This document shows positions 52,901-63,039 of a stretch of 64,000 nucleotides of DNA, in pieces (the stretch's first letter is position 1; each line of letters opens with the position of its first letter). This DNA is from Pseudanabaena sp. FACHB-1998 (lineage in GTDB: Bacteria > Cyanobacteriota > Cyanobacteriia > Pseudanabaenales > Pseudanabaenaceae), in NCBI RefSeq assembly GCF_014696355.1, contig NZ_JACJQA010000027.1:1-64000 (forward strand), written 5' to 3'. The notes beneath the pieces were generated by a model. It saw only the letters and a list, made by a program, of their open reading frames with translations, was not told the origin of the DNA and ran no database searches. Both the position numbers and the translations under genes were made by a program.

Positions 52901-54199
52901 TTATAGACTTAGATATTCCTGAAGTTGCGATCGCAATGACTTGTAACTTCCATCTTCATTATCAGAGATCGTTTCAATCGTTAAACCTAGCGATCTCTGA
53001 TTGGGAATATTCACCTTTGTGGCAGCTTGCCATAGTATCCAGCGACTACCAAAGGGAAGATAAGCGATGCTATCACTGCGATGGGAAAGCCACACCACCG
53101 GCAGATCTGGTAATTCTTTGAGAATATTAGGTACGATAGAATCATTGGCAATTTTCGCAGCAGCTAAGGTTTCTAAGACGGTGCGATCGCTTTGTACGAT
53201 TCCTGTATCTGTTGTCCAAAGTCTGACGCTCAGTTTAGACTTTTGAGCATAGAAATAGAGCGAAGCCGCCGCTACCACTGCTTCTTCAAAGGCTTCAGGT
53301 TGCCATCCTGCGGAAGTATCAAGGGCGATCGCTACTTCCTGCCCACCAATAGTTACTTCCAATTCACGCACCCGTAATTCCCCAAACTTCGCACTAGTGC
53401 GCCAATGGATTAAGCGCGTAGGATCGCCCCAGCGATAGGGACGCAGGGTTTTTGTCAAACCTTCTGTCGCATTATTATAATTATGCTCATCACTATATTG
53501 ACGCGGACTGGTATCTTTGCCTAACTGATCCACTAAAGGACAGCGATCGAGAGGCAGTACGGTAGGATAAACAATAATTTTTTGACCCGATGGACAGGCG
53601 CGACGGCTTCTAAATAATCCTAAAGGACTGGAAGTAGCAATTTCTGTGGAGCGAAAATCAAATACACCTCTTTTATGGGTTTTTGCCTCATAAGCCCATC
53701 GGTATTGCTGATAGGGAGCGATTACTTCGATAGTTTTTTGAGGGAGTTTTTTGTCTTCGTCAGGATGCTGACGCTGGGAGGTAATGATTTCGTCCTGTTT
53801 AGGAATATAGGAAAAATTTTCTGGCAAAATATCGCGAACTTCTAATAAACGCTTCTCGGTTTTACCTGTATTCTGAATGATTAAATCTACCCACAAATCA
53901 TCACCAACACTCACAGGATCAACCTGCGATCGCACGACGACTATTTCCGCTAGTAATCGCTTGGGCATCACGGCTCCGACGATCAATAGCGCAAAGCTCA
54001 CCCCACTAATGACATACAACCACCCTGATAATGTATTGGTCGCCGCCATAAAGAAGAACAACGACAAGAAGCCATACATTCCCCCAATAAATTCTGGTGT
54101 CGCAAATCGCCGTTCTAACCATCGAAAAAAGCGCTTGATCTTAGATGGTTTCTTTTGCCTTTTGATTGATTTCTGGCGATCGCCTGTGATATTTGCCAT
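52901..54199 (-). CDS. DUF58 domain membrane protein
   Basis: This 432-residue protein has two N-terminal membrane helices (about residues 40-58 and 60-77), a beta-rich domain and the DUF58 signature DPTRLIHWRTSAKFGELRVREL near residue 265, followed by a von Willebrand A-like C-terminal domain (VAIALDTSAGW, then SVRLWTTDTG). DUF58 proteins often sit with MoxR ATPases and transglutaminase-like proteins; none is adjacent here. Its function is not known in detail. Confidence 0.88.
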   Translation of the reverse strand: MANITGDRQKSIKRQKKPSKIKRFFRWLERRFATPEFIGGMYGFLSLFFFMAATNTLSGWLYVISGVSFALLIVGAVMPKRLLAEIVVVRSQVDPVSVGDDLWVDLIIQNTGKTEKRLLEVRDILPENFSYIPKQDEIITSQRQHPDEDKKLPQKTIEVIAPYQQYRWAYEAKTHKRGVFDFRSTEIATSSPLGLFRSRRACPSGQKIIVYPTVLPLDRCPLVDQLGKDTSPRQYSDEHNYNNATEGLTKTLRPYRWGDPTRLIHWRTSAKFGELRVRELEVTIGGQEVAIALDTSAGWQPEAFEEAVVAAASLYFYAQKSKLSVRLWTTDTGIVQSDRTVLETLAAAKIANDSIVPNILKELPDLPVVWLSHRSDSIAYLPFGSRWILWQAATKVNIPNQRSLGLTIETISDNEDGSYKSLRSQLQEYLSL

Positions 54200-54354
54200 A
54201 TCGTTTTTAAAATATTCTAACGCGATCGCCGATCATCTAAGCTCAATGAGGTGGTGCGATTTTTTCAAGGCAAAACAGAAACCCCACTCCATAGTGTTGG
54301 CGATCGCTATAATAATTTGCTAGAGTCACTTTGTTAGCTTAAGGTATTGATCCC

Positions 54355-57300
54355 ATGACCAGCCTGTTTCTGGAACGTCTTCACAGCAGCGATCGCCCCG
54401 TCATTGTGTTTGATGGTGCGATGGGTACAAATTTGCAAGTCCAAAACCTGACCGCCGAAGACTTTGGCGGCGCAGAGTATGAGGGCTGCAATGAGTATTT
54501 AGTGATGACGAAACCTGAAGCTGTGGCGACGGTTCATCGTGATTTTTTGGCGGCAGGGGCGGATGTGATCGAGACGGATACTTTTGGCGGTACGTCGATC
54601 GTTTTAGCAGAATATGACCTTGGTCACATGGCATATGAGCTTAGTAAGAAAGCTACAGAATTAGCTAAATCCGTAGCTGCCGAATTTTCTACCCCAGAAA
54701 AACCGCGTTTTGTGGCAGGCTCGATCGGTCCCACGACAAAGTTGCCGACTTTGCTGCATATCGATTTCGATACGATGAAGCAGTCATTTATCGAGCAGAT
54801 CGAAGGGCTGTATGATGGTGGTGCAGATTTACTATTAATTGAAACCTGTCAGGATGTGCTGCAAATTAAGGTTGCCCTGAATGCGATCGCTGAATTTTTT
54901 GATAAGAAATCCGCCGAAGGCAAGCCGCGCATTCCTGTGATGGTTTCGGTGACGATGGAAACCACAGGCACGATGCTCGTCGGTTCCGATATTTCTGCTG
55001 TAGTAACGATTCTCGAACCCTATCCCATCGATATCTTGGGGCTGAACTGCGCGACGGGGCCCGACCTGATGAAGGAGCATATGCAGTATTTGAGCGCTCA
55101 TTCGCCCTTTGTGGTGTCCTGCGTGCCAAATGCTGGGTTGCCTGAAAACGTGGGTGGACAAGCTTTTTATCGCCTCACTCCCGATGATCTCAAAGGACAT
55201 CTAGCGCATTTTGTTGAGGATTTAGGAGTACAGGTTATCGGTGGTTGCTGTGGCACAAGACCTGCTCATATCAAAGCTTTAGCCGATGCAGCAAAGACCC
55301 TCAAACCGAAAAAACGCGAACCCCTAGTCACTCCTTCGGCGGCTTCCATTTATAGTTCTCAACCCTATATTCAAGATAATTCTTTCCTCATTGTCGGTGA
55401 GAGATTAAATGCTAGCGGTTCTAAGAAAACTCGTGATTTGCTCAATGCGGAGGATTGGGATGGGCTAGTGGCGATCGCGCGATCGCAAGTAAAAGAAGGC
55501 GCACATATTCTCGACGTAAACGTGGACTACGTGGGACGCGATGGTGTGCGCGATATGCACGAACTAGTATCGCGCCTAGTAACTAACGTGACCTTGCCTC
55601 TGATGCTGGACTCCACTGAATGGGAAAAGATGGAAGCAGGGCTGAAAGTTGCGGGTGGTAAATGTATTCTCAATTCCACTAACTATGAAGATGGTGAAGA
55701 GCGCTTCTGTAAGGTTGTGAGCCTCGCTAAGCAATACGGAGCAGGGATCGTCATCGGCACAATCGATGAAGATGGCATGGCAAGAACTGCGGACAAAAAG
55801 TTTGAAATTGCTTCCCGTGCTTACAAACAAGCCACCGAAGAGTTAGGAATGCCAGCTAGTGAGATTTTCTTTGATACGCTGGCTTTGCCGATTTCCACAG
55901 GGATCGAAGAGGATCGCCAGAATGCTGCTGCTACCATTGAGTCAATCCGCCGCATTAAGGAAGCCATGCCCGAAACCCATGTATTACTTGGTGTTTCTAA
56001 TGTTTCCTTTGGACTAAACCCTGCTTCGCGAGTAGTTCTTAACTCGGTATTTCTCCATGAAGCAATGCAAGTGGGAATGGATTCATCGATCGTGAATGCC
56101 AGCAAGATCGTACCGCTCAATCGAATTGGCGATCGCGAAAAAGAAGTGGCAAGACAGCTTATCTATGATGAGCGCCAGTTTGATGGTGATATTTGCATCT
56201 ACGATCCACTTGGCGAGTTTACCAAAATATTTGAAGGTGTCTCGGCGAAGCGTGTCAAGGTGGATAAAGCTGACACTCCTATCGAAGAGCAACTCAAAAA
56301 TCATATTATTGATGGCGATCGCATTGGTTTAGATGACGCGCTCACTGAGGCTCTCAAAACCTACGAACCGCTCACCATCATTAACCAATTCCTCCTTGAT
56401 GGCATGAAAGTAGTTGGCGAACTCTTTGGCTCTGGACAAATGCAACTTCCCTTTGTGTTGCAATCCGCCGAAACCATGAAATCCGCTGTTGCTTTCCTAG
56501 AGAAGTTTATGGAGAAGGAAGAAGGCGCAAATAAAGGCGTATTCCTGATTGCCACAGTTAAGGGCGATGTCCATGATATTGGTAAAAATCTTGTCGATAT
56601 CATTCTCTCCAACAATGGCTACAAAGTCGTAAACATCGGCATTAAGCAATCGGTGGAGAATATTATCAAAGCCTATGAAGAGTGCAAAGCTGACTGTATT
56701 GCCATGAGTGGATTGCTAGTAAAATCCACAGCCTTCATGAAGGATAACTTGCAAGAATTTAATCATCGTGGCATCAGCGTTCCCGTGATTCTTGGCGGTG
56801 CGGCGCTAACTCCCAAATTTGTCTACAGCGATTGTCAGAATGTCTATAACGGCAAGGTGATTTACGGTAAAGATGCCTTTTCTGACCTCAACTTCATGGA
56901 CAAATATATGCCCGCTAAGGCTGAGGGTAAATGGGAAAATGCTAAAGGCTTCCTAGATGAAGAATTAGCCGTTGTTATTGATACTTCTGAGAAAGACGTA
57001 ACGACTGCGGCTGAGGATAAGGCTAGGAAAGAAGCGGCGCTTGCAGAGCGCTATTTAGATGTTGAGCGATCGGATTCAGTAGATACCAATATCCCCCGTC
57101 CCAATCCTCCCTACTGGGGAACCAAGATTCTGCAAGGTGCGGATATTCCCATTGAGGAACTATTTTGGAATCTTGATCTACAAGCGCTCTTTGCTGGTCA
57201 ATGGCAATTCCGCAAGCCTCAAGGACAGTCTCGTGAGGAGTACGATCTATTCCTGCAAGAAACCGTTTATCCAATTCTGGAAACATGGAAAGAACGGGTA

Positions 57301-57915
57301 ATTAAGGAGAAGTTGCTAGAACCAACGCTAGTCTATGGGTATTTTCCTGTATTGGCGGAAGGTAATACGGTCTATGTGTACGATCCTAAAGATATCGACA
57401 ACATCAAGAGCGCTGAACCAATCAATTCCTTTGTATTCCCCCGCCAAAAATCCCAACGTCGTCTCTGTATCGCCGATTTCTTCTCGCCAAAGGAATCAGG
57501 AATCATTGATGTCTTGCCACTGCAAGCCGTCACCGTTGGACATATTGCTACAGAGTTTGCTCAAGGGCTATTTAAAGCAAATCAATATACTGACTATCTC
57601 TATTTTCACGGCTTAGCGGTGCAGATGGCAGAGGCGATCGCTGAGTGGTCACATACGCGCATTCGCCATGAACTAGGCTTCGGTGCAGAAGATCCTGATA
57701 ATATTCGTGATATTCTCGCCCAGCGCTATCACGGCTCTCGCTATAGTTTTGGCTATCCCGCCTGTCCAAATATGCAGGATCAGTACAAGCTTTTAGATTT
57801 GCTAGATGCGAAGCGGGTTGGGCTAGAAATGGATGAGAGCGAACAACTCTATCCCGAACAGTCAACTACTGCGTTGATTGTGCATCATCCTGTGGCTAAA
57901 TATTTCAGTGCCTAA
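54355..57915 (+). CDS. metH: Cobalamin-dependent methionine synthase
   Basis: This 1186-residue enzyme transfers a methyl group from methyl-tetrahydrofolate to homocysteine via cobalamin. Domain order: homocysteine-binding (about 1-325; [21 protein letters not shown] and zinc Cys pair GGCCGTRP), pterin-binding (about 345-610; [17 protein letters not shown]), cobalamin cap and binding (about 640-880; [19 protein letters not shown] with the cobalt-ligand His), and the reactivation domain (about 900-1186; ending [18 protein letters not shown]). Length is normal. No cobalamin riboswitch is recognisable in the 155 bases upstream. Confidence 0.97.
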   Translation: MTSLFLERLHSSDRPVIVFDGAMGTNLQVQNLTAEDFGGAEYEGCNEYLVMTKPEAVATVHRDFLAAGADVIETDTFGGTSIVLAEYDLGHMAYELSKKATELAKSVAAEFSTPEKPRFVAGSIGPTTKLPTLLHIDFDTMKQSFIEQIEGLYDGGADLLLIETCQDVLQIKVALNAIAEFFDKKSAEGKPRIPVMVSVTMETTGTMLVGSDISAVVTILEPYPIDILGLNCATGPDLMKEHMQYLSAHSPFVVSCVPNAGLPENVGGQAFYRLTPDDLKGHLAHFVEDLGVQVIGGCCGTRPAHIKALADAAKTLKPKKREPLVTPSAASIYSSQPYIQDNSFLIVGERLNASGSKKTRDLLNAEDWDGLVAIARSQVKEGAHILDVNVDYVGRDGVRDMHELVSRLVTNVTLPLMLDSTEWEKMEAGLKVAGGKCILNSTNYEDGEERFCKVVSLAKQYGAGIVIGTIDEDGMARTADKKFEIASRAYKQATEELGMPASEIFFDTLALPISTGIEEDRQNAAATIESIRRIKEAMPETHVLLGVSNVSFGLNPASRVVLNSVFLHEAMQVGMDSSIVNASKIVPLNRIGDREKEVARQLIYDERQFDGDICIYDPLGEFTKIFEGVSAKRVKVDKADTPIEEQLKNHIIDGDRIGLDDALTEALKTYEPLTIINQFLLDGMKVVGELFGSGQMQLPFVLQSAETMKSAVAFLEKFMEKEEGANKGVFLIATVKGDVHDIGKNLVDIILSNNGYKVVNIGIKQSVENIIKAYEECKADCIAMSGLLVKSTAFMKDNLQEFNHRGISVPVILGGAALTPKFVYSDCQNVYNGKVIYGKDAFSDLNFMDKYMPAKAEGKWENAKGFLDEELAVVIDTSEKDVTTAAEDKARKEAALAERYLDVERSDSVDTNIPRPNPPYWGTKILQGADIPIEELFWNLDLQALFAGQWQFRKPQGQSREEYDLFLQETVYPILETWKERVIKEKLLEPTLVYGYFPVLAEGNTVYVYDPKDIDNIKSAEPINSFVFPRQKSQRRLCIADFFSPKESGIIDVLPLQAVTVGHIATEFAQGLFKANQYTDYLYFHGLAVQMAEAIAEWSHTRIRHELGFGAEDPDNIRDILAQRYHGSRYSFGYPACPNMQDQYKLLDLLDAKRVGLEMDESEQLYPEQSTTALIVHHPVAKYFSA

Positions 57916-57932
57916 AAAATTGGTATTTAATT

Positions 57933-59003
57933 ATGCTGAAATCCCTCAAAATCGAAAACTTCCGTTGCTTCCCATCCTTTGAGATGGGACAACTAGGAAG
58001 GTTAAATCTCATTGTTGGTACTAACAACAGTGGTAAAACTTCTATTTTAGAGGCTATTCAGTTATTGATTGCTTTACCAACAAATCATGCAATATTGAGT
58101 GATATTGCTATTGATCGCAGTGAGTATATCAGTGAAAACAATGATACTCATCTTGCCATTCGCCATCTTTTTTACAATCACAAAATCGACGAAGGCTTTC
58201 AAATTTCGATTACTGGTATAGATAGCTCTGGCAAATCAGAACAAACCCTTCTTAAGGGTCAAAAAAATAGAGATGATGGATCTCCTGAATTATATGTTTT
58301 ACATTGGGATGATGTAGAAAATAAAGTCCAAAATACAAGCCTGTGGCTACCAATTTCCCAAGACGGAATCATTGTTATTGATTCCCAGAGAAAAGCTAAT
58401 TGGGAAAAAAGTTTTAGTAGACTACAACCAAAAACTAGGTTTGTAAATTCGTCTTCTTTCTCATCTGAACAAATGATCGAATTGTTTGAGCGCATAGTAA
58501 TTACCCCAGAAGAAGATCTTGTAATTGAGGCATTAAAAATAATTGAACATCGTATTAAACGAATTGCAAATGTTGGTTCTAGTAAATATCGATATGAAGG
58601 AGTGCATAGCGGATTTATCGTACAACTTGTCAATGAAAATCAACGCATACCAATTGGCAGCATGGGCGATGGAATGTGGCGAATGTTAGGACTTGCTTTA
58701 GCGATCGTAAATGCGAAAGATGGAGTTTTATTGGTGGATGAAATTGATACGGGGCTACACTTTACGGTGATGTCTGATATGTGGAAAATGCTCTGGGAAA
58801 CTGCAAAGCGCCTTAACGTTCAGATTTTTGCAACTACCCATAGCAATGATTGCTGGCAGAGCTTAGCGGATATTGCCAATGCTGAAAATCCTAGTGAAGA
58901 TGGTATTACCATTCATCGAATTGAGAAAGGTAAACCTCACAGTATTGTCTTTACTGAAGATGAAATTGCGATCGCTGCTGAAGAAGGGATCGAGGTGCGT
59001 TAA
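57933..59003 (+). CDS. AAA15-type ATPase (OLD/RecF-like), partner of a TOPRIM protein
   Basis: This 356-residue ATPase has an ABC/SMC-like fold: Walker A GTNNSGKTSILEAIQLL near residue 29, a signature-like segment SMGDGMWRMLGLALAI near 243, Walker B GVLLVDEIDTGLHF near 266 and the H-loop ATTHSNDC. It starts 17 bases after metH and is followed three bases later by the DUF3226 gene. ATPase plus TOPRIM pairs of this kind (OLD nucleases, Gabija, PARIS) act in phage defence. Whether this pair does is inference. No coiled-coil arms of SMC length are present. Confidence 0.8.
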   Translation: MLKSLKIENFRCFPSFEMGQLGRLNLIVGTNNSGKTSILEAIQLLIALPTNHAILSDIAIDRSEYISENNDTHLAIRHLFYNHKIDEGFQISITGIDSSGKSEQTLLKGQKNRDDGSPELYVLHWDDVENKVQNTSLWLPISQDGIIVIDSQRKANWEKSFSRLQPKTRFVNSSSFSSEQMIELFERIVITPEEDLVIEALKIIEHRIKRIANVGSSKYRYEGVHSGFIVQLVNENQRIPIGSMGDGMWRMLGLALAIVNAKDGVLLVDEIDTGLHFTVMSDMWKMLWETAKRLNVQIFATTHSNDCWQSLADIANAENPSEDGITIHRIEKGKPHSIVFTEDEIAIAAEEGIEVR

Positions 59004-59006
59004 GCC

Positions 59007-59645
59007 ATGAGTACAAAAACAAGACTATTACTTGTGGAAGGCGATGACGATAAGCGTGTAATCCCTGAGTTGATTGAAAAAAATGGTGTGGTATGGACTC
59101 AAGACAATCCCCTTATTCCTGATATTCATTCATGCGGAGGATATTCTAAATTATTAAATCAGATTAAAACCCGCTTAAAAGAATCTTCTTTATCCCAACT
59201 GGGAGTAATCATTGATGCGGATGACAATCCTCTTGGTCGATGGGAAAGCATTAAAAATCGATGTCAAGTAAGTATTCCAAATTTACCCAATGAATTATCT
59301 GAAGACGGCTTAATCTGTGAAGTTACAAAAGACCTCAAATTTGGGGTTTGGCTGATGCCTGACAATTTTCAGCGAGGGATGTTGGAAACTTTTTTAGCCT
59401 ATATGATTCCCAATGAAACCGAAACACTATGGCAATTTGCCCAGTCGTCAGTTCAAGAAGCTATAAATAGAGGTGCTAAATTAACAGAAGTACAATACGA
59501 CAAAGCCAATATTTACACTTGGCTTGCTTGGCAAGATCCCCCGGGGCGACAGTTACATCAAGCGGTCAAAGAAACGGTTCTTGATCCTCATCATCCACGC
59601 GCTCAGAAATTTGTGAAATGGTTTAAGGATTTGTATGAGTTGTAA
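59007..59645 (+). CDS. DUF3226 TOPRIM-domain protein
   Basis: This 212-residue protein starts with a TOPRIM fold: LLLVEGDDDKRVIPELI (catalytic Glu) near residues 6-22 and GVIIDADDNPLGRW (Asp-x-Asp) near 66-79. The C-terminal half has TWLAWQDPPGRQLHQAV and the basic HHPRAQKFVKWF, typical of DUF3226. Such domains bind Mg and cleave nucleic acids or RNA in defence and toxin systems. It follows the AAA ATPase gene by three bases and ends before a strong bidirectional terminator. Confidence 0.82.
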   Translation: MSTKTRLLLVEGDDDKRVIPELIEKNGVVWTQDNPLIPDIHSCGGYSKLLNQIKTRLKESSLSQLGVIIDADDNPLGRWESIKNRCQVSIPNLPNELSEDGLICEVTKDLKFGVWLMPDNFQRGMLETFLAYMIPNETETLWQFAQSSVQEAINRGAKLTEVQYDKANIYTWLAWQDPPGRQLHQAVKETVLDPHHPRAQKFVKWFKDLYEL

Positions 59646-59661
59646 GCGATCGCTACCCTGC

Positions 59662-59702
59662 AAAAAAAAGAGGAGCAAATATTATTTGCTCCTCTTTTTT
59701 TT
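59662..59702. terminator. Bidirectional terminator between the TOPRIM gene and petE
   Basis: A 19-base perfect stem with the loop ATT: AAAAAAAAGAGGAGCAAAT paired with its complement. It has A/T runs on both sides and lies between convergent genes. Confidence 0.9.
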
Positions 59703-59719
59703 TGAAATGGGATTAGTTG

Positions 59720-60094
59720 CTATTGAACAACTACCTTACCTTGCATACCAGCACCACGGTGAGGTGAGCAGTAGTAAGAGAACTCACCAGCTTCTTTAAA
59801 GGTAGACTCTAGCTCAACCTTGGGCTTTTGAGCTAACTTCTTGTGAGAGAGTTCTTCATGACCATCGAATACGATGTTGTGAGGGAAAGCTTTGTTATTA
59901 ACCCACTTGATGGTATCGCCTACCTTGATGGTGACCACTTTAGGCTCAAATACTAGCTGACCACCATCAGAACCCATCTTGACAGTGACGGTATCAGCAG
60001 CAGCAGGAGATACTGACATGAAGAAGCTACCAACAACAATCACAAGGCTAGCTAGTGCTAGACCAATCTTTTTGGCTAGGGAAGAAATTTTCAT
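59720..60094 (-). CDS. petE: Plastocyanin
   Basis: This 124-residue copper protein carries electrons from cytochrome b6f to photosystem I in the thylakoid lumen. The first 33 residues are a signal peptide (LGLALASLVIVVGSFFMS region, ending AAAD). Copper ligands are His in AFPHNIVF, Cys and His in YYCSPHRGAGM, and Met in that last segment. The mature protein is about 91 residues, a normal size. It lies downstream of psbV on the same strand, 105 bases away. The intergenic inverted repeat at 60139 may regulate it. Confidence 0.96.
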   Translation of the reverse strand: MKISSLAKKIGLALASLVIVVGSFFMSVSPAAADTVTVKMGSDGGQLVFEPKVVTIKVGDTIKWVNNKAFPHNIVFDGHEELSHKKLAQKPKVELESTFKEAGEFSYYCSPHRGAGMQGKVVVQ

Positions 60095-60138
60095 AATTAA
60101 CTACCGACTAAAATTCAACTGAAATTGCACTAATTAAA

Positions 60139-60164
60139 ATTAATTCGACTCGACTCGAATTAAT
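60139..60164. promoter_or_regulatory. Inverted repeat between psbV and petE
   Basis: ATTAATTCGA and TCGAATTAAT are perfect arms separated by CTCGAC. It lies 35 bases after the psbV stop codon and 45 bases before the petE start. It could end psbV transcription or bind a petE regulator; no A/T-rich tail supports a terminator strongly. Confidence 0.5.
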
Positions 60165-60199
60165 CCGACTAAAACACGTAGAGAAAGCTACTTATTTGT

Positions 60200-60697
60200 T
60201 TAATAATATACCTTTCCGCCGCCCCAGCCGATACCTTTGACTTTAGGTTCGTAGAGGATGTAGCCAGCGATGAGCTTGAGATCATTATCGGTCAAACCAC
60301 GCATGGTAGGGAAAATATCGGTGCTCTTGAGGCTGGGGTGAACGTCATAGATTTCGGTAACACCGTCATAGGTGGTGGGCTTCTTCATGTAGTCCACTAA
60401 TCCGAGAACGTTGTTACGGGCTGGGTAAGCGCCAGATAAAGACTCAGGAGATAGGTTTACGTTAGGATTAGTGAAGGTTGCGCCGCCGAGGTGACAGGTT
60501 GCACAGGCATTAGAAAATAATTTCTTGCCCTTAGAAATGTCTTTTTGAGTCAAGACAATATTGGTACTTTCGTTAAGAGGCACGGTACGCAGTTCGATGG
60601 GGATTTCGGCTGCACTTACACTTTGGGTGCAAAGCTGAAAGGCGAACATCACGGCTGCGATCGCCAAAGCTAGATATTTAAAAGCAATTTTGTTCAT
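60200..60697 (-). CDS. psbV: Cytochrome c550 of photosystem II
   Basis: This 165-residue lumenal protein stabilises the oxygen-evolving complex. The signal peptide is about residues 1-29 (ALAIAAVMFAFQLCTQSV region, ending SAAE). The haem motif CATCH is near residue 65, with the rest of the mature sequence (LTDNDLKLIAGYILYEP) typical of PsbV, and the C-terminus ends GGKVYY. Length is standard. It confirms a photosynthetic cyanobacterium. Confidence 0.96.
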   Translation of the reverse strand: MNKIAFKYLALAIAAVMFAFQLCTQSVSAAEIPIELRTVPLNESTNIVLTQKDISKGKKLFSNACATCHLGGATFTNPNVNLSPESLSGAYPARNNVLGLVDYMKKPTTYDGVTEIYDVHPSLKSTDIFPTMRGLTDNDLKLIAGYILYEPKVKGIGWGGGKVYY

Positions 60698-60783
60698 AAT
60701 TACGGAGATAATTTAGTTAATCTAAGTTTATCTAAAAGAATTTAGTCTGATTTTAAAGATTTATTGCGATTAGCTAATCACGA

Positions 60784-60972
60784 TCAATCCTTTGGTTTTT
60801 GCGAATTTTGGGCTTCAGATGCCATGATTACGGCTTTAGCATCTTCCAAAGCAAGTTTGGTTTCTGCATCTTGGTACGCAATTCCAAGGCGATCGCATAG
60901 TTTAAAGACCTCCTCCAGACTAAGTTGGTAGTCTTCAGCAATCTCGGCGATCGAATAATCTGCAAAGCCCAT
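60784..60972 (-). CDS. Short IF2N-like helical protein
   Basis: This 62-residue protein has helix-turn-helix-like helices (YSIAEIAEDYQLSLEEVFKL, then LCDRLGIAYQDAETKLALED), resembling the small N-terminal subdomain found in translation initiation factor IF-2. Short proteins of this kind are seen in cyanobacteria; the function is not known. It lies upstream of psbV on the same strand. Confidence 0.65.
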   Translation of the reverse strand: MGFADYSIAEIAEDYQLSLEEVFKLCDRLGIAYQDAETKLALEDAKAVIMASEAQNSQKPKD

Positions 60973-61076
60973 AACAATACTCTTATCTAGTTAATTCTAG
61001 AGACGTTTGTGCTATTTTCTCATGCAAACGTTAGAGAGAGATAAAGTAAAAATAATAAACAGTGAAGTAAACAGCA

Positions 61077-62927
61077 ATGACAGCCGCTTCTAGTAATTCA
61101 CCTGTCAATAGTAGCGCCCCCTCTGCTGCGCCTCAAATCCTTACTATTACGCAGGCTCCTAGCGAAGTCGTAGTCAATCGTGAGATCGCGATCGCAGGTA
61201 CGGCGGACTTTTCTCAAGTTTTACAAATTCTGGTAACTTTGCCGAATGATATCCCTGTCCCTGTAGTGACTAATCCGACTGCACGGACATGGCAAGCTAA
61301 GCTCGCTTCAGGTTTGTCTGAAGCTTCAGCAATCTTTTTGCGGGTCAGGGCGATCGGCGTTAATAATCAGCTTTTGACCGAGCAGATTGTAAATATTTTG
61401 GTCAGGCAGCCGCCCATTACCTTAATTACGAAGCAGGCGACTCGTTTTAAGTCAGCTCCTGCGGATTCGGCAACTTTGCCGCCTGCGGGAAAGGTCGATG
61501 TCAGAGCAGGACAAAGCTTTGAAGTGGTTCGCTATGGCGCGATCGCGGGACATATTAAGGTATTGCTCAAGCAACCGATCGCCCCTGTGGGTGAGTTTGG
61601 CTATTTCTATGCGCTCCATGTGGATTTGGTTGCACCCGTGACGCTGACGGTGAAGCAAAATACGATTTTTAAGGTTTCGACAGCTTCTTCCTTATCTTTG
61701 GCGCTTACGCAAAAGGTAGAAGTGAAGGCTGGCACGAAGTTTTTATTGGATGGCGACTATGCGATCACCGAAAATCATGTGCGGGTCAAGCTAGCCCAAC
61801 CCCTTGCCCCAATTGGACAGGAAGGCTTCTTTTTTCTGCCCCACGTAGAGTTAGTTAAATTAGGTGAAACCTTAGATTCTTCGAAAACTACGGTGGGTAA
61901 TATTCCCATCAAGGGCGCGATTTTGACGGTGAAGACGGACACTTTTTTAAAAGCGTCCTCACAAAATGCCAGTAGTTTGACCGACAATCAGAAATTAATG
62001 ATCAAGGCGGGAACTAGCTATGCCATTGCAGGCTATGCGGCGGTGAATGGACATTTTCGGGTAAAGCTAGCTACAGCGATCGCCCCCATTGGTGATGTGG
62101 GCTTTTTCTATGAGCGTCATGTCAGCATTACCAAAAATGGTAAGGCGATTGCCTTTGACCCCGACATGAAAACCATGACGATCAAGCAAAATACGGTACT
62201 GAAAAAACGCCCCATCGATTCGCGGCAATTAGCACCGAGCGATCTTGCGCCTCTGACCGCAGGTGATATCTATGGCATCGATAGCTTTAGTCTTTCTGAC
62301 ATTCATTTTCAGGTGACCTTAAACGAAGATGTGCCACCCTTAGGCAATTCGGGCTATATATTTGCGGGACATGTGACGCTTCAGCAAGGTGGGAAGCCCC
62401 TTGAAATTGCACCAAGGCAAAAGGTTTTAGGAGTTCCCTATTTTTCGCAATTAGACAATCCTCGCGATCCCTATGTGACTTGTAATGTGACTTCGATCGC
62501 GATGGTGTTGGCTTTTCATGGCAAGCGATCGCGCAATCCGCAACAGCAACTTGAGGACGAGCTGTACCAATGGATTATCAACAAGTATGGCGCTCAATCC
62601 AGAACTGATAATCAGGCTTTGCAAGCGCTATATCGCGCCTATGGCTTTGGTGGTGAGTTTAGTACATCTCGCACATGGTCACAAATTCGCCAAGAAATCA
62701 TCGCCAATCGCCCCGTTGTTATCGGCGGCTACTTCACCCACGGCGGACATATCATTTGCATTATTGGCTTTGATGAACAGGGCTTTATCGTCCATGATCC
62801 CTATGGCAATGCGTTGACAGGTTATAGCCAAACTGAAGGAAAGAGCTTGCGCTATCCCTATATTTATATGCGTGATATGTGCGGCGTTGATGGCGATGTT
62901 TGGGCGCATTTCATTTTGCCGCGCTAG
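61077..62927 (+). CDS. C39-like cysteine peptidase with four SH3-like repeats
   Basis: This 616-residue protein has an N-terminal Ig-like segment (about 20-110), four tandem repeats of 65-80 residues (about 112-182, 184-256, 274-353 and 358-430) and a C39_2 peptidase domain (about 440-616). Each repeat has a VDLRAG-like or VKAGT-like strand and ends in HVKL/HFRVKLA, then PIGxxGFF and HV. The peptidase shows VTCNVTSIAMVLAFHGK with the catalytic Cys, and THGGHIICIIGFDEQGFIVHDPYGN with His and Asp. No signal peptide is visible. The repeats may bind the cell wall; the substrate is unknown. Confidence 0.82.
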   Translation: MTAASSNSPVNSSAPSAAPQILTITQAPSEVVVNREIAIAGTADFSQVLQILVTLPNDIPVPVVTNPTARTWQAKLASGLSEASAIFLRVRAIGVNNQLLTEQIVNILVRQPPITLITKQATRFKSAPADSATLPPAGKVDVRAGQSFEVVRYGAIAGHIKVLLKQPIAPVGEFGYFYALHVDLVAPVTLTVKQNTIFKVSTASSLSLALTQKVEVKAGTKFLLDGDYAITENHVRVKLAQPLAPIGQEGFFFLPHVELVKLGETLDSSKTTVGNIPIKGAILTVKTDTFLKASSQNASSLTDNQKLMIKAGTSYAIAGYAAVNGHFRVKLATAIAPIGDVGFFYERHVSITKNGKAIAFDPDMKTMTIKQNTVLKKRPIDSRQLAPSDLAPLTAGDIYGIDSFSLSDIHFQVTLNEDVPPLGNSGYIFAGHVTLQQGGKPLEIAPRQKVLGVPYFSQLDNPRDPYVTCNVTSIAMVLAFHGKRSRNPQQQLEDELYQWIINKYGAQSRTDNQALQALYRAYGFGGEFSTSRTWSQIRQEIIANRPVVIGGYFTHGGHIICIIGFDEQGFIVHDPYGNALTGYSQTEGKSLRYPYIYMRDMCGVDGDVWAHFILPR

Positions 62928-62959
62928 TTTACAAAGCTTCGCGCTAGAAACTAAATCAA

Positions 62960-63039
62960 GACATTACTAAGACAAGCGTTGCCTTGCAACGCTTGTCTTA
63001 GTAATGTCAGGGAGTCGCGAAGCGACTCCCTGACATTAC
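62960..63039. repeat. Two overlapping palindromes after hisA
   Basis: 62960-63008 is a perfect 23-base stem with loop CTT (GACATTACTAAGACAAGCGT arm). 63001-63039 is a perfect 18-base stem with loop GAA (GTAATGTCAGGGAGTCGC arm). They share the bases GTAATGTC, so only one can form at a time. They lie between the convergent peptidase and hisA genes, and the second overlaps the hisA stop codon. Confidence 0.8.

Noticed and set aside
54200-54354. Possible cobalamin riboswitch upstream of metH
   Set aside because: The leader is short and I find no B12-box consensus or long structured element there.
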